Positions 20,041-32,544 of a DNA stretch of 64,000 bases are shown one piece after another; the stretch's first letter is position 1, and every line of letters starts with the position of its first letter. The DNA is taken from NCBI GenBank assembly GCA_032622095.1, contig CP136063.1, positions 40,398,106 to 40,462,105 of the forward strand, given 5' to 3'. The position numbers were made by a program, and so were the translations under genes. The notes below the pieces were generated by a model, which worked only from the letters and a program-made list of their open reading frames with translations, was not told the origin of the DNA and searched no databases. The DNA comes from Siphonodentalium dalli. Its lineage: Eukaryota > Mollusca > Scaphopoda > Gadilida > Siphonodentaliidae.

Positions 20041-22561
20041 ATTGATTTATAATAATGTTATATACTCAGTTGTGTACTTCGTCGCCGTAATCACAGAAAG
20101 ACACAAAATTGCTGCAGTATTTCTGATAGTCTGCGCTAATACACAGCATTATTATTTCGTGACACCTCAATTTGACATGTTGGTAACCAATCGTGTAGAC
20201 TACGTGCCAACATGCATAGACGTGAAGTGTTGTTTACTTGAAAATTCGATTAATTTAGTTAACTGTTGTAAATTAAAAAAAATGGTTTCTTTGTTTGTTG
20301 AAAATTGTTATATCTAGGGATTCTATAGAGATATAAATACACAATGAACTGCAGTCCAGCAACCAATAATTCGCACAGGTCCCTGAAAATTTCCATAACA
20401 CTAAAAGTGCCGATATGATTTATATGTATAAGACCAGGTACTTTTTGAGTCATGACCAATTTTGTTTCAGGGATCTATGCTAATTCGTATCTGGTAGTTG
20501 ATTTTGACCTAACTTAATTGTTTTTTTTACAATTTATTTTCTACAGATATATTCTCTTTATAATTACAAGAGTAATTAGGGAAACTTCGCCTTTGATAAA
20601 TGCATAATGGACCCTTGTCCAGAAACGCTTCTATCAATTAATATTGATTTTATTTCGAATATTTTATTATGTAATGAGATGATTACGGTTGGCCTTGGCG
20701 GTGGGTATCCTGTGAAAATATCTCCACCCGTCAAAAAGCGCCACAAACAGAAAGAACATCAAAATGTAGATAGACTTTGTCCGTATACAAATAAGAAATA
20801 TCGCATAAACAGTATGCTATGGTCATATGTTTGACCATTGTTATGTAAATTAAAGCATAAAAACTAGCTTTTCTGGTGTTTGTTTATATTATGATGGTAA
20901 ACATAAAGAGCGTTATTTGTTGGTGAATACCTGATATGGAAACAATAAAGAGCGTTTATGCCATTTGTATGTGATTAGCCAGTAGCATTGTGTTGTCTTC
21001 TGTAACACAATCAGGCTCTTGCATAGGTAAAATATAGTAGGTCGTTATGATAACATGCTGTTTACGCGATGGTCATGGTATGTATGAACGGAATTGTATG
21101 CGTTTCATTGTTTTTATGTTTACAGTGTTTGGAACAAATTTGAATATTTTCGACAATTAAGGCTGCACGTGCCTTTAAATCGGAAACATTACTGTTTTTA
21201 GAACCGTTCAGGCGATACAGTATAACGATACAGAGCATTAGACTGTTCCCACAGCTACATGTACCTTCCAAATGTCAAACGTCACAGATTGATTGTTTTA
21301 TTCTGCTGCGTGCTGGGGGAGGGGTACCTATATAAATGTCCTAAATAGGCCGAGCGGAAACCTGAGATAATATATACCCCAATGCCACACGTGAAACTAA
21401 CTGTTTCCCAATTACAAGTGGTAGCGTTATAGTTATACTGAGGGAGTGCCACACCATGGACCACTGGTCAACTCATTACATAATTACCATATCATTAATA
21501 TTCATAGGCCAGTTCGTAAGTATACCTGAACCTGTATCGGATTGGTAGCGGTAGCTGAGACTGTGACATTTGACCTCATTCAGAGTGTGACCTATATCCC
21601 TATAGATGGCTGGTATGTTACTGTATACCCATGTCTGTAATAACTATGTATCGGATTGGTAGCGGTAGCTGGCACTGTGATCACTGACCTCGTTCACGAC
21701 CTGACCTATATGGATATAGGTTACCTGGTAGGATAGGCTCGTATGCATGTTATTAGCTGGACTGACAGTGAAGTAGAACGCCCAGATCTGACATCTCTGA
21801 ATGGATGAGTAACATGTTAACCAAGACATCTGGCGAGCAGTGGATAGGGCGGTACAGCGACCGGATCGTCGATACTGCATGGCTGGATGACGACATCAAT
21901 ATTCAGGAGTAAGCTGGACGTAGTACATCTGGGCTGTCTCTATACCTGGTATTACCTGAGTGTTACCATCTGGCGGACTAGATTATAACTTACACTGTGA
22001 GCATGGTAAATACAACTCCCAAATCCATATGAGTTGACCAGCATAACAAGAGTAGAAACCAGTATAAAATGCTATGATTTATTTACAATGACCAGAATAA
22101 TATTGTGTATTCAAAGCTATGACAACAATATGAACAATCTGTACGCACTGTATTACGGGAATAAGTATTGCATAAAACAGTGCTGGAATACTCACGAGTA
22201 AATTACTTATATTAGTGCGATTATTAATATATGACTGAACCAGCATATACTATAGTAATTGAGCTACCTGTGAGGAATAATAATATGATCTGGACAAATA
22301 TGTTATGTATCTCTGATGTGTGGGCTGACCTGTAACCTGGGCCTCAACCAAGTGCGGACATCTATGTGTCACCAGGCAGCACTGGAAATGGTTGCACCTA
22401 TGATGGACGTAATACCGAGCATCGGCATAGCAATCGACCAAGTGGTGTGCACTGTACCAGGTCTACATTTGGATTGTCTGATTATTATATCTGCCATGGT
22501 TAGACCGACGTAGTCTGTGAGTGAAGCTGTACTATCCATAATCCAGGTGATGGATCTCTGC
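20041..22561. other. Anonymous spacer of unit B
   Basis: Collinear with 3,241-6,060 of unit A, with the ~275-base A/C segment missing at about 20,610. It contains the two-copy ~115-bp repeat near 21,535-21,720. No gene is recognised. Confidence 0.6.
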
Positions 22562-22850
22562 CTGTCCTCGTGCATCTAAACCTGGATCTGATTCTGACTA
22601 AGCTGTGATGCATATGTATGTCCTCATGCATCCAAACTTGTCTCTGATTCTGAATGAGCGGGGATGCATCTTATCTGTCCTCGTGCATCTAAACCTGGCT
22701 GATTCTGACTAAGCTGTGATACACATGTCTGTCATCGTGCATATAATCCTGGCCCTGATTCAGACTGAGCGGGATGCATCTGTCTGTCCTCGTGCATCTA
22801 ATCCTGGCTCTGATTCTGACCGCATGGCCCCGATTCTGACTTACATCCTT
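22562..22850. repeat. ~60-bp minisatellite, copy B
   Basis: About five units of the CTCGTGCATCTAA type, one more than in unit A. Confidence 0.8.
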
Positions 22851-23520
22851 GATGGATAGCATTACTAGAATACCACCATTCCTCACATGCTAACATAAGA
22901 ACTAACCTATACTACAAATGTACTACAAGAGTACTAAGAATAAGAGTAAAGAATGACTTCGACTGAAGTCTGAACTGCAGAGAATTTAGCAAGTGGAAAA
23001 GTGCATGAATTATGCGTTGAAATTACCTAAACGGAAAGTGCAATCACCAAGATTGCTAGCTGTAGATGCTATAATAGTAGCCAGACATAATATTATTCTG
23101 TCGCCAGGATGCGTATGGAAATACGGCTGATATACGCTTGGAATTGAGCTCGATTGTAATGAAAGTCATTGGATGCCCTTGCATCTTTGTTGACAAAGTG
23201 GTGTAAGTTGCTATGCCGAGAGAGAAAGTTGAAAGCCAGCGACGTTGGCGGTTGGACGGTATTTATACCCAGCCAACTGGACACAAGGCCGTTAAAAATA
23301 GCGTAGCAACGTACACTACGCGGCACGTAGGATTTCCCGCAATAATGATGAAAGTTACAGATCAGCAAAGCTGATGAAATAGTACGAATATATTTATGAT
23401 ATAAATCGCGATGAACATTAGGAAAGTAATATTACTTAAAATAGGGCGAACATAGAACTTAATTAGAAAGATTTTACCATTAGTTTACCCTCTCACGCTA
23501 CAATTCCATAGCTGTATATA
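22851..23520. other. Anonymous spacer left of Helitron 1 (B)
   Basis: Collinear with 6,291-6,969; no gene seen. Confidence 0.5.
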
Positions 23521-23996
23521 TCTACTATATATTTTGTGACTTCTGCCTGTCTGTGTGTGTGTTAGCTATGGCCGGGAAAACTGCCAGACGGATTTTGACA
23601 AATTTGATAACTAGGGGTAATTTTTGTCCTAGGACTCCGACCTGACATTTAGCTTCAAAATTGTCAATTCAAGGTCAAATTGCAAACTGTTGACGGGATT
23701 TTTACGAAATTTGATAACTAGGGTTACTTTTATCTGAGGAATGTTTTGGACGGGTCAAATCGTGATCCAAACCTGACATTGACCTTCAAAATGGTTAATT
23801 CAAGGTCAAATCGGGTAAAAGCGGACAGATTCCGACGGGTACTTCTGTCGGGTACTTTTGTCAGGGGAGTCTTTTGGACGGGTCAAATCGTGACACCGAC
23901 CTGACCATGACCTTCGAAATAATCAATTCAAGGTCAAATTGTGCAATTCGTCGAAAAGCAGACGGAAAACAGCCCGGAGGAAGTCGGGTCCACCAG

Positions 23997-24000
<4 letters not shown>
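23521..24000 (+). mobile_element. Non-autonomous Helitron, family 1, copy B (internally deleted)
   Basis: Same TC start and CTAA end as copy A, but about 150 bases shorter. The loss joins GTCCTAGGA directly to CTCCGACCTGACA, then resumes later in the repeated GGTCAAAT blocks, which suggests deletion between the element's own short repeats. Its CTAA terminus runs straight into (AT)n. Confidence 0.75.

Positions 24001-24060
<60 letters not shown>
24001..24060. repeat. (AT)n microsatellite between Helitrons (B)
   Basis: Sixty bases of pure TA lie exactly between the CTAA end of Helitron 1 and the TC start of Helitron 2. Confidence 0.9.
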
Positions 24061-24063
<3 letters not shown>

Positions 24064-24967
24064 ATTATATATTTTAGAAGATCTGTTTGTTTGTTTGTGT
24101 GTGTGTAATCGATGAACTCGAAAACGGCCGACCCGATTTCGATGAAACTTGGTATGTGGGGGTATTTTCGGGTCTGGAGTAACATAGGCCTATTGATTTT
24201 CAGATCCGAGGTCAACTTTTCACGTGCCGATGTCAAATCTGTTTTTACGCTGTGTTACGGGACTTTCATTTGAGTTCGGTGCTGACAAAAAGATTCGAAA
24301 CAGCGCGAATAATAAAATGCCAGTCATAATAATGACACTGTGAGAATCTTTCGTGTTTCCTCTTTCCAACGATATATAATGCGTATGTATCCGTTTTAGT
24401 TATCTGCCTCAATTATCAAGAAGAAGTGGTATTATCTTCCATCAGGATAAAAACAATGCGTAACTTCTATGACGTCGTTAGAGGTCATAACGTTAGATCA
24501 CGTTAACGCTTAAACGGCCGATGCATTTGACTGTTTCAGACGTCTTGGCGATATCTCGGGCACCGATGGTAATTTATATTTCCGTTGAAACTTGATAATT
24601 AATGAGCGTGTGTATATGAGGCGCGTTTATATACTTGAGTGGAAATCAAATCGGGTTAAACTGGCGGATTTTTACGGACGAAATTTTATGCATAGGGTAT
24701 CTCGGTATCCGCTGGGCCGATTTCCCGGTATCCGCTGGGCCGATTTCCACCAATTTTGGGGTGTTGGTGTTTGACCCCACCTGACCTTCAAAATGGTCAA
24801 TTCAAGGTCAAATCGGGTAAAACCGGATGGATTTCGACGGGTACGATTGTCGGGTACTTTTGTTCGGGCACTGTGTTTTGGACGGGTCAAATCGTGACCC
24901 CACTTGACCTTGGCCTTCAAAATAGACAATTCAAGGTCAAACCCGGACGAATTCGGGTCACCTTCTA

Positions 24968-24968
<1 letters not shown>
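24061..24968 (+). mobile_element. Non-autonomous Helitron, family 2, copy B
   Basis: Starts TCTATTATATATTTTAG and ends with the ACCCG...CGGGT hairpin and CTAG. It is about 115 bases longer than copy A: it keeps a block near 24,555-24,660 (CTCGGGCACCGATGG) that A lacks. It is followed by about 32 bases of (AT)n. Confidence 0.75.
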
Positions 24969-25000
<32 letters not shown>

Positions 25001-25004
<4 letters not shown>

Positions 25005-26177
25005 GTCTAATCGACGTTTATTTGCAACAAATTTATGCAGTACAATTAAGCACTATTGTTCGTTAGCTAAACAACCACGCATCTTTAGATCAGAAAATAT
25101 TCGAAATATAATCAATATTAATCTATAGAAGCATTTCCGGACAGGGGTCTTCGATTCATATCTAATATCTTATACCCCGGTAACTATATAATACGCTAAC
25201 AAAGAGACATATCGTATCTTAAAGGCCATCACACCGATAATTTACTTCGACTGGAACATAAATACATCATCATTTTGTGGTGAAGGTGGCTCGAAATAAT
25301 ACATGCTTTTCATAAGAATAATGGTGTCGATATAGGTTGCCAGTATATAAATAAAATTATACCTCTATTTTTCGTCTCATTTTCCTCGTTTCTGATTGGT
25401 TAAGGCCTAACATTGCTTAAGTTACTTGTGGTCACCAACGTAGAAATTCGGGAAGGGTTATGATTTGCGAAAGTCGATTGTCCCGGGACTAATTTACCTA
25501 GTGTGTGTATGGTGTGTCCCCGGGACTAATTTACCTAGTGTGTGTATGGTGTATCCCCGGGATTAATTTACCTAGTGTGTATGGTGTGTTCACTGTTATT
25601 GATCATTTGTTCCCGGGACTAATTTACCTAGTGTGTGTATGGTGTGTTCACTGTCATTGATCCTTTGTTCCCGGGACCAATTTACCTAGTGTGTGTATGG
25701 CGTGTTCACTGTTATTGATCCTTTGTTCCCGGGACTAATTTACGTAGTGTGTGTATGGTGTGTTCACTGTTATTGATCTTTTGTCCCCGGGACTAATTTA
25801 CCTAGTGTGTGTATGGTGTGTTCACTGTTATTGATCCTTTCTCATTGAATTGAAACCATTAGATTAAAAGGAAAACTGTATCGCTCCGATAAAATGCACT
25901 CTTCCGTCATAGTTCATCTCACATGAGTCTGAAATTTAAAGGTGAATTATCTCTTTGTAAACATGTATTATATAGTTACCTGGGTATAAAATATTAGATT
26001 TGAATCGAAGACTCCTGTCCGGAAATGCTTCTATCGATTATATTAATTTATTTCGAATATTTTCTGGTCTAAAAATGTGTGTTTGTTCAGCTAACGAACA
26101 ATAGTGGTTAATTTTAAGAGAGACCAGAAATTTTATTGTGCAATTTTGTCACAAATAAACGTTAATTATACTCATTA
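25001..26177. mobile_element. TIR element with minisatellite core, copy B
   Basis: Same inverted arms and same core as 8,544-9,719. It begins GTGAGTCTAATCGACG directly after (AT)n and ends at TTATACTCATT. The central minisatellite at 25,475-25,840 has about as many units as in A. Confidence 0.65.
25475..25840. repeat. 37/58-bp minisatellite, copy B
   Basis: Units of GGGACTAATTTACCTAG plus the TCACTGTTATTGATCC extension, about eight copies. Confidence 0.9.
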
Positions 26178-26377
26178 TCGCTTATATATGTGCAACAAAA
26201 CAATACGAACAACCAATCTGTGACATTCGACATTCGTTGCGTAGCCGTAGGAACAGCCCAGTGCTCTATATCGCAATACGGTATCATCCGAATGGTCGGT
26301 TCTAAAAATAGTAACATAAACGGGCCCGATTTAATATTCGAAATAAAATCAATATTAATTGATAGAAGCTTTTCCGG

Positions 26378-26417
26378 ACATAGGTCTTCAGTTCATATCT
26401 AAACTGAAGACCTATGT
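26378..26417. repeat. Perfect 16-bp hairpin (B)
   Basis: Identical in both arms to the hairpin at 9,921-9,960. Confidence 0.9.
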
Positions 26418-26867
26418 AGAAAATTAGTACGCTTTAAAACTAGAAATCCATTAGGGAAATTACAAGCTGAGTGCCATCATTTTCAGAAATAAATTGAAAC
26501 GAAAGCAAATATTTGCCCAAAAAACGCACTTAAATAAAAAAAAAATTCAAATATAGTTTTTATTTTCCCAAATCTTGTGTTCTGATGTGGAATAATATAT
26601 CCATTACTAAGATTTTAAAGGAAAATACTGTCAACATGACATAAACTGTCATCTGTAGTTTGATTTTTCAGTTTATGGTATCAACTGAAAGATACCGACA
26701 ATGTGCATAAATAAGTCAATGCGCGAAAGCCAGGTATACATGAAGTCGGCAACAATTCACGACTTTACATTTGCGTATCACTGATATCAGTATTTTTGCT
26801 ATTATATACGCAACCTCTTTAGTTATGTGAAATTGTTATATTATTCGAGATAGCATCATGTACACGA

Positions 26868-27120
26868 ATGATTTCTCACATATATCGCATCGATACGGAC
26901 GATCTCCATAAAAGACTCTCATGTGTCTCACTAGGTGAATGATTTGTCACAAGTATCGCACTGATATGGACGATCACCGGTGCGGGTGTGTGTTCTCTTA
27001 TGATCAGTGACTTGAGATGAAGTAGTCAATGATTTATCACACACATCGCGCGGATACGGGCGATCGCTGGTGTGGACTCTATGTTTAGTTATGGCACTCG
27101 TCTGGGTGAATGATTTCTCA
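26868..27120 (-). pseudogene. 3' remnant of array C, cut off by internal duplication
   Basis: Finger-coding sequence matching the 3' end of array B (10,408-10,665) breaks off after GATTTCTCAC at 27,120. The next 300 bases are not finger sequence. Confidence 0.6.
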
Positions 27121-27430
27121 CGTGGGATACACGATGTTCCAATAGCATGAATGCGGCCTGCAAATTAGAGGATATAGAAAATTCCCAGAAGGGAAAACGT
27201 GACTAAAAACAATGTTAATTTGATACTATAGATACACTAAAATCAGTTTCAGAAATAAATTAGAACAAAAGCAAATATTTGCCCAAAAAACGCATTTAAA
27301 TAATTTTTTTTTTCAAATATAGTTTTTATTTTCCAAAATCTTGTGTTGTGATGTGGAATAATATATCCATTACTAAGATTTTAAAGGAAAATACTGTCAA
27401 CATGACATAAACTGTCATATGTAGTGTGGA
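27121..27430. repeat. Non-finger insert in array C containing a copy of the array's 3' flank
   Basis: Bases 27,225-27,424 duplicate 26,465-26,650 (and 10,026-10,205), the AT-rich sequence downstream of the array. The flank is therefore now inside the array, indicating a non-homologous or unequal exchange. The first ~100 bases (GTGGGATACACGATGTTCC) have no visible counterpart in A or B. Confidence 0.7.
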
Positions 27431-27471
27431 CTCTGTTTAGTTATGGCACTCGTCTCGGCGATTGATTTCTC

Positions 27472-27819
27472 TCATATATCGCACTGATACGGACGCTCTC
27501 CAGAATGAACTCTCTTATGCGCCGTTAGGTAACTCGTCTGGGTGAATGATTTCTCACATATATCGCACTGATATGGACAATCTCCAGAATGGACTCCCTT
27601 GTGTTGCATTAGGCTACTCGTCTGGGTGAAAGATTTCTCACATATAACGCACTGATACGGACGATCTCCAGAATGGATTCTCTTATGTTTCATTAAGCTA
27701 CTCTTCTGGGTGGAAGATTTCTCACATATATCGCACTGATACGGGCGCTCTCCAGAATGGACTCTCTTATGTCTCATTAGGTCACTCATCTGGGTGAATG
27801 ATTTTCTCACAGATCGCAC
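27472..27819 (-). pseudogene. C2H2 fingers, 3' segment of array C
   Basis: About three complete fingers plus an unfinished one ending CDI before a stop. It is in a different frame from the main array because of a small indel near 27,805 (ATTTTCTCACAGATCGC). One finger reads CVIC with all zinc ligands intact. Confidence 0.6.
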
Positions 27820-27911
27820 TGAGACGGATCTCCAAAAGGGATTCTGGTATGCACAGTTAGATCACTCGTCCGGGTGAATGATTTCTGACATATATCGCAC
27901 TGATACGGATC

Positions 27912-29195
27912 TCAAAAATGGATTCTCTTATGTACAGTCAGATCACTCGTTCGGGTGAATGTTTTCTGACATATATCGCACTGATACGGACGCTCTCCAG
28001 AATGGACTCTCTTATGTATCATTAGATCAATCATCCGGGTAAATGATTTCTCACATATATCGCATTGATGCGGACGATCTCCAGAATGGATTACCTTATG
28101 GTTCAGTAGGCTACTCGTCTGGGAGAATGATTTTTCACATATATCACAATGATATGGACGCTCTCCAGAATGGACTCTCTTATGTCTCATTAGGTCAATC
28201 ATCCGGGTGAATGATTTCTGACACATATCACATTGATGCGGACGATCTCCAGAATGGATTACCTTATGGTTCAGTAGGCTACTCGTCTGGGTGAATGATT
28301 TTTCACATATATCGCAATGATATGGACGATCCCCAGAATGGACTCGCTTATGTTTCGTTAAATCACACTTCTGAATGAATGATTTCTCACATATATCGCA
28401 CTGATACGGACGATCCCCAGAATGGACTCTCTTATGTGTTATTAGACTATATTTCACAGCGAACGATTTACCACAAATATCGCACTGATACGGACGCTCT
28501 CCGGTGTGGAGTTTCTTATGTGTAATTAGGTTACTCGCCTGTGTGAATGATTTTTCACATATATCGCAATGATATGGACGATCCCCAGAATGGACTCTCT
28601 TATGTTTCATTAGGCTACGCTTCTCGGTGAATGATTTCTCACATATATCGCACTGATGTGTACGCTCTCCAGAATGGACTCTCTTATGTGTAATTAGGTT
28701 ACTATTCTGGGTGAATGATTTCTCACATATATCGCACTGATGCGGACGATCTCCAGAATGGATTACCTTATGGTTCAGTAGGCTACTCGTCTGGGTGAAT
28801 GATTTTTGACATATATCGCATTGATACGGACGCTCCCCAGAATGGACTCGTTTATGTCTCATTAGGCTACGCTTCTCGGTGAATGATTTCTCACATATAT
28901 CGCACTGATGTGGACGCTCTCCAGAATGGACTCTCTTATGTTGCACTAGGCTACTCATCTGTGTGAATAATTTGTCACATATATCGCACTGATACGGACA
29001 CTCTCGAGAATGGACTCTCTTATGTTTTATTATGTGACTCTTCTGGGTGAATGATTTTTCACATATATCGCACTGATACGGATCTCCAAAATGGATTCTC
29101 TTATGCGCAGTTAGATCACACGTACGGTTGAATGATTTATGACATATATCGCATTGATACGAACGATCTCCAGAATGGACTCTCTTATGTCTCAT
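27912..29195 (-). CDS. C2H2 zinc-finger array, copy C main open frame (15 fingers)
   Basis: The 427-residue frame encodes fifteen C2H2 fingers with linkers HSGDRPHQC, HSGERPYQC and HTGERPYQC, all keeping their Cys and His ligands. Helix sequences vary (TQKSHIIK, TEKRSLMR, AVKYSLIT, TRMIDLMR), with TQTSSLLN followed by HKVIH used three times, so fingers have been copied within the array. The frame ends at the same HF(stop)DP TGA as copy B. Upstream it is separated by a TAA from 29,223-29,582, in the same frame. Nuclear DNA binding is expected from family. Lesions on both sides suggest a pseudogene or a truncated protein. Confidence 0.75.
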   Translation of the reverse strand: MRHKRVHSGDRSYQCDICHKSFNRTCDLTAHKRIHFGDPYQCDICEKSFTQKSHIIKHKRVHSRECPYQCDICDKLFTQMSSLVQHKRVHSGERPHQCDICEKSFTEKRSLMRHKRVHSGERPYQCDICQKSFTQTSSLLNHKVIHSGDRPHQCDICEKSFTQNSNLITHKRVHSGERTHQCDICEKSFTEKRSLMKHKRVHSGDRPYHCDICEKSFTQASNLITHKKLHTGERPYQCDICGKSFAVKYSLITHKRVHSGDRPYQCDICEKSFIQKCDLTKHKRVHSGDRPYHCDICEKSFTQTSSLLNHKVIHSGDRPHQCDMCQKSFTRMIDLMRHKRVHSGERPYHCDICEKSFSQTSSLLNHKVIHSGDRPHQCDICEKSFTRMIDLMIHKRVHSGERPYQCDICQKTFTRTSDLTVHKRIHF

Positions 29196-29222
29196 CAGGT
29201 GACTCTTCTGGGAGAATGATTT

Positions 29223-29582
29223 TTAACATGTATCGCAATGATATGGACGATCCCCAGAATGGACTCTCTTATGTCTCAATAGGTCACCCATCCCGGTGTA
29301 TGATTTCTCACCTATATCACACTGATACGGACGATCTCCAGAATGGATTCTCTTATGGCTCATTAGGCTACTATTGTGGGTGAATGATTTTTGACATATA
29401 TCGCACTGATACGGACGATCTCCAGAATGGACTCTCTTATGTTTCATTAGGCTACCCTTCTGTGTGAATGATTTCTCACATATATCGCACTGATGCGGAC
29501 GATCTTGTGTGGACTCTCTTATGTGCTGGCATGTCACTGTCAGTTGAGTGCAGTCTCTGTGCGCTTTCCTCATACACCACAC
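29223..29582 (-). pseudogene. C2H2 fingers, 5' segment of array C
   Basis: In frame with the main array but ending CDTC then TAA at 29,223, where paralogues have a Glu codon. It has two intact fingers, one with Cys-to-Gly (CDIG), and an N-terminal stretch MRKAHRDCTQLTVTCQHIRE that is the open version of the decayed finger seen upstream of A and B. Confidence 0.6.
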
Positions 29583-29811
29583 TCGAGTGGACGATCGGGT
29601 TTTTAAATTTCCTCAAATTCAGAATATGTCCCCGCTTATATCGGACTTGTAAGGAGTGGATTATCTCATGTGCAATTATTTATTTATCCTGACGAAGAAT
29701 CGGATTCACGGCCCGTTAATAATAGCGTTATCCAAATTGTCCTCTTCATCGCAAACTTGACAAAGCCACGGATAGTCAGCGAGGCGTTAAAGAAGATAAT
29801 GGACACCGCTT
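29583..29811 (-). pseudogene. Decayed linker region upstream of array C
   Basis: Collinear with 1,790-2,040 of copy A. It carries the same PWLCQVCDEEDNLDN remnant between stops. No intact frame. Confidence 0.4.
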
Positions 29812-30051
29812 TCATATCGATAAAGGAAGGCCTACTTTGTTCCCAATGTCAGTATACACAAACAACACCCCGTTACAGCCCACAAAATAATTGTCGACAA
29901 GAAATACCGATTTCCTTTGTTCCTGAAAGAGTGATACCGATAACATTTCAAAATCTAGTTCTATAGAATGGATACGTCTATTGGGCGATAATATGGTGGG
30001 AGACAAATCGGTTTGATTATTCCACACGTACTCAGCGAATTTCATACTGAT
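29812..30051 (-). CDS. Candidate upstream exon, copy C
   Basis: Acceptor CTTACTTTCAG ends at 30,052, and the ATG is at 30,043-30,045. The 77-residue frame is like copy B with a few replacements (FAEYVWNNQTDL in place of LAEYVCNNRTDL). Persistence of the frame, start and acceptor in all three units is the main support. No domain is recognised. Confidence 0.4.
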   Translation of the reverse strand: MSMKFAEYVWNNQTDLSPTILSPNRRIHSIELDFEMLSVSLFQEQRKSVFLVDNYFVGCNGVLFVYTDIGNKVGLPLSI

Positions 30052-30089
30052 CTGAAAGTAAGAAAAACGTGTTCGATGCAGCTGTTCGG

Positions 30090-30610
30090 TGTGTATTTAT
30101 ATTACTGGTACCATGGGACTTAATTCTCACAGTATATTTCGTTTATATTACTGGTACCATAGGACTGAATTCTTACATTATATTTCGTTTGTTTAACTGG
30201 TACCATAGGACCGAATTCCTACATTATATTTCGTTTATATTACTGGTACCTTAGGACCGAATTCTTACATTATATTTCGTGTATATTACTAATGCAATAG
30301 GATTGAATTCTTACATTATATTTCGTATATATTACTGGTACCATAGGACTGATTTTTTACATTGTATTCCATTTATATTACTTGTACCATAGAATTGAAT
30401 TCTTACATTATATTTCATTTATATCACTGGTACCATAGGACTGACTTCTCACATTATATTTCACTTATATTACCGGTGACATAAGACTGAATTTTTACAT
30501 TATATTAATATTACTGGTACCATTTAGGACTGAATACTTGCCTCATATTTCGTTTGTTTTACTGGTACCATAGGACTGAATTATTACATTATATTTCGTT
30601 TGTTTTATTG
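30090..30610. repeat. 46-bp minisatellite, copy C
   Basis: Uninterrupted array of the GGTACCATAGGACTG units. It represents the empty site for both the A-specific hairpin element and the B-specific LINE. Confidence 0.9.
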
Positions 30611-30974
30611 ATTTATAATAATGTTATATACTCAGTTGTGTACTTCGTCGCCGTAATCACAGAAAGTCACAAAATTGCTGCAGTATTTTTGATAGTCTGC
30701 GCTAATACACAGCATTAATATGATTACGTCAGTACGTATGGACAACCCAAAACACGTACGTCCATCTATAAAATGATAAATGTATGTTTCATAGCCTGAG
30801 TGCCTGTATTTCTGGCCAACTTGTGATATATACGATCACGCCAGTACGTATATATGGACCGTAGGACAGCGACATGTCACTCCATCTACATCTACAGTAT
30901 ACCCCATACCCTCAATGAACTGAGGATTATTAGGGGGCGCATGAATAAAATATAATTACATGGGTAAAAGAATT

Positions 30975-31450
30975 TTTGTTTTTTGTTTTTTTGTTTGTTA
31001 TTAAAATCAAGAGCATTTGGAATTTATGTACCATTATTTTGACGCTGGTGGTGGTTTTGTGGAGGAGCCCTGCTTGCTCTTACCGGGTTCATATAAGTGA
31101 CTGTGGAGGGCATCCTTAAACAATGATGTGTCTTGAATATTTGCAGTATCGGTTGGGATTTTGTTCCAGAGAGAAATTGTTTGGGGATAGAAGGAAGTGC
31201 TGAGGTATTTCGGTCGATAGAAGGTGCGGAGAAGTTTGTGGTCTCGTGTGGGTGTTAGTGGAGCAGAGTCAGTGATGTTTACATGATTATATCTGATTTT
31301 ATGGAAGAGGATAACAGAGGAGAAGTCTCTTCTACTGCTAAGAGTAGCTAGGCCATTTAAGAATGTTTAACATGTTTGTGGGGCTGCTTGGGTAGTTGTA
31401 AATATTGAAGATATATCTGACTGCTCGGTGTTGAACCATTTCAATTTTTG
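30975..31450 (-). mobile_element. 5'-truncated LINE: end of reverse transcriptase ORF
   Basis: The minus strand encodes the C-terminal end of a LINE ORF2: SRRDFSSVILFHKIRYNHVN, then TSFYPQTISLWNKIPTDT and SLFKDALHSHLYEPGK, ending in TAA at 31,034-31,036. The pattern of SFxPxTxxxWNxLP and then Fk is typical of jockey/RTE-like LINE tails in invertebrates. There is at least one internal stop (LKWPSYS followed by TAG). The T-rich run at 30,975-31,005 is the expected A-rich 3' tail. It differs from the LINE in unit B. Confidence 0.7.
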
Positions 31451-31654
31451 AAATTAAATTAAATAATTCAAAAATATGTCCAAAGGTTCGCTATTCCCAA
31501 GGTTCATTATACCGAAGTTTCGCCATTCCCAAGGTTCTCTATATTCCTCGATATTCAGAAGGTTTTTATAACTTGTTATTTTGAAGTTCATTCTATATTC
31601 TAAAGTTTTGAGAGGGTTCTTTATCATAAGACTCTTTTTATGAAGGAAATAACT

Positions 31655-32541
31655 TAAAGGTACTCAATCCGATAAGACGCTGCTAAATTACTCTTTCTTT
31701 GGTTTCGGTGGGGGGGGGGGGGGATATTTGGTTAGTGTCGAGGAACCCACCAATCAAAGCTCAGAGTAATTAGATATCGATCTTTGCATTTTGCTATTTT
31801 TATTATGAACATATGTGAATATTTAGGTACAAATAAACCTATTTGCACGAGAATATGTTGCAGCACCAGATATAGAGGAATGTGGGCCACAGTTAGACAT
31901 GGGTCAGAGTGAGATATTGCCTCTAACATTTCTCTAATTTCCAGACCAATATCCATGGTGCCAGTCAAGCGATATTAGCCATATAGCACATTTTACTATA
32001 TTTCTTCAAAATGCAATCACCAGGTGAAGGTTGAATCTGGCCAAGCGACCAATTTTCAAGGCAAAATTATTTAATTTAATTTTTGCAATTTTAAAGGTAC
32101 TCAATCCGAATTAACCCTCGCATATTATTATTTCCTTGACTTCGGAGGTGAACACTATTTGATTCAAGTCGAGGAACCCACAACATCAAAGCTCAGAGTG
32201 ATCAGATACCGATTTTTAAAATCTATCATTTTAATTTTAGGTGGCCCAGCATTGGCCAGCAAACAGCAGACGAGAATACTTTTTCTGACCAAATTGCAGA
32301 TGAAGATGGATAATTATAAAATCAACTGTTTTTTTGTGTGTGTGTCAGATGTTTGACAAATCAGCAATATTCGTTGAGCAAAAAGTTGATAAATTACAAG
32401 TTTTTGTCAATTTATAATTGACTGCAGTTTTTTTGGAGCAATTAATCGATTCTGTCAACTGAAGCGGCATTTCAAAAAATCTTCTTGTTGTTGGAATCTG
32501 ATGATATGGGGACTATTGATTCGGATTGAGGACCTTTAAAG
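31655..32541. mobile_element. MITE-like element(s) with TTAA-flanked inverted ends
   Basis: TTAA followed by AGGTACTCAATCCGAAT starts at about 32,092, and ATTCGGATTGAGGACCT followed by TTAA ends at about 32,537, giving a ~450-base element with ~17-base inverted ends. A related left end with similar interior (GTCGAGGAACCCAC) starts at 31,655 without a clear right end. A TTAA target is characteristic of piggyBac-type elements, but no transposase is present. A run of 14 G at 31,710-31,723 lies in the first copy. Confidence 0.55.
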
Positions 32542-32544
32542 GAA

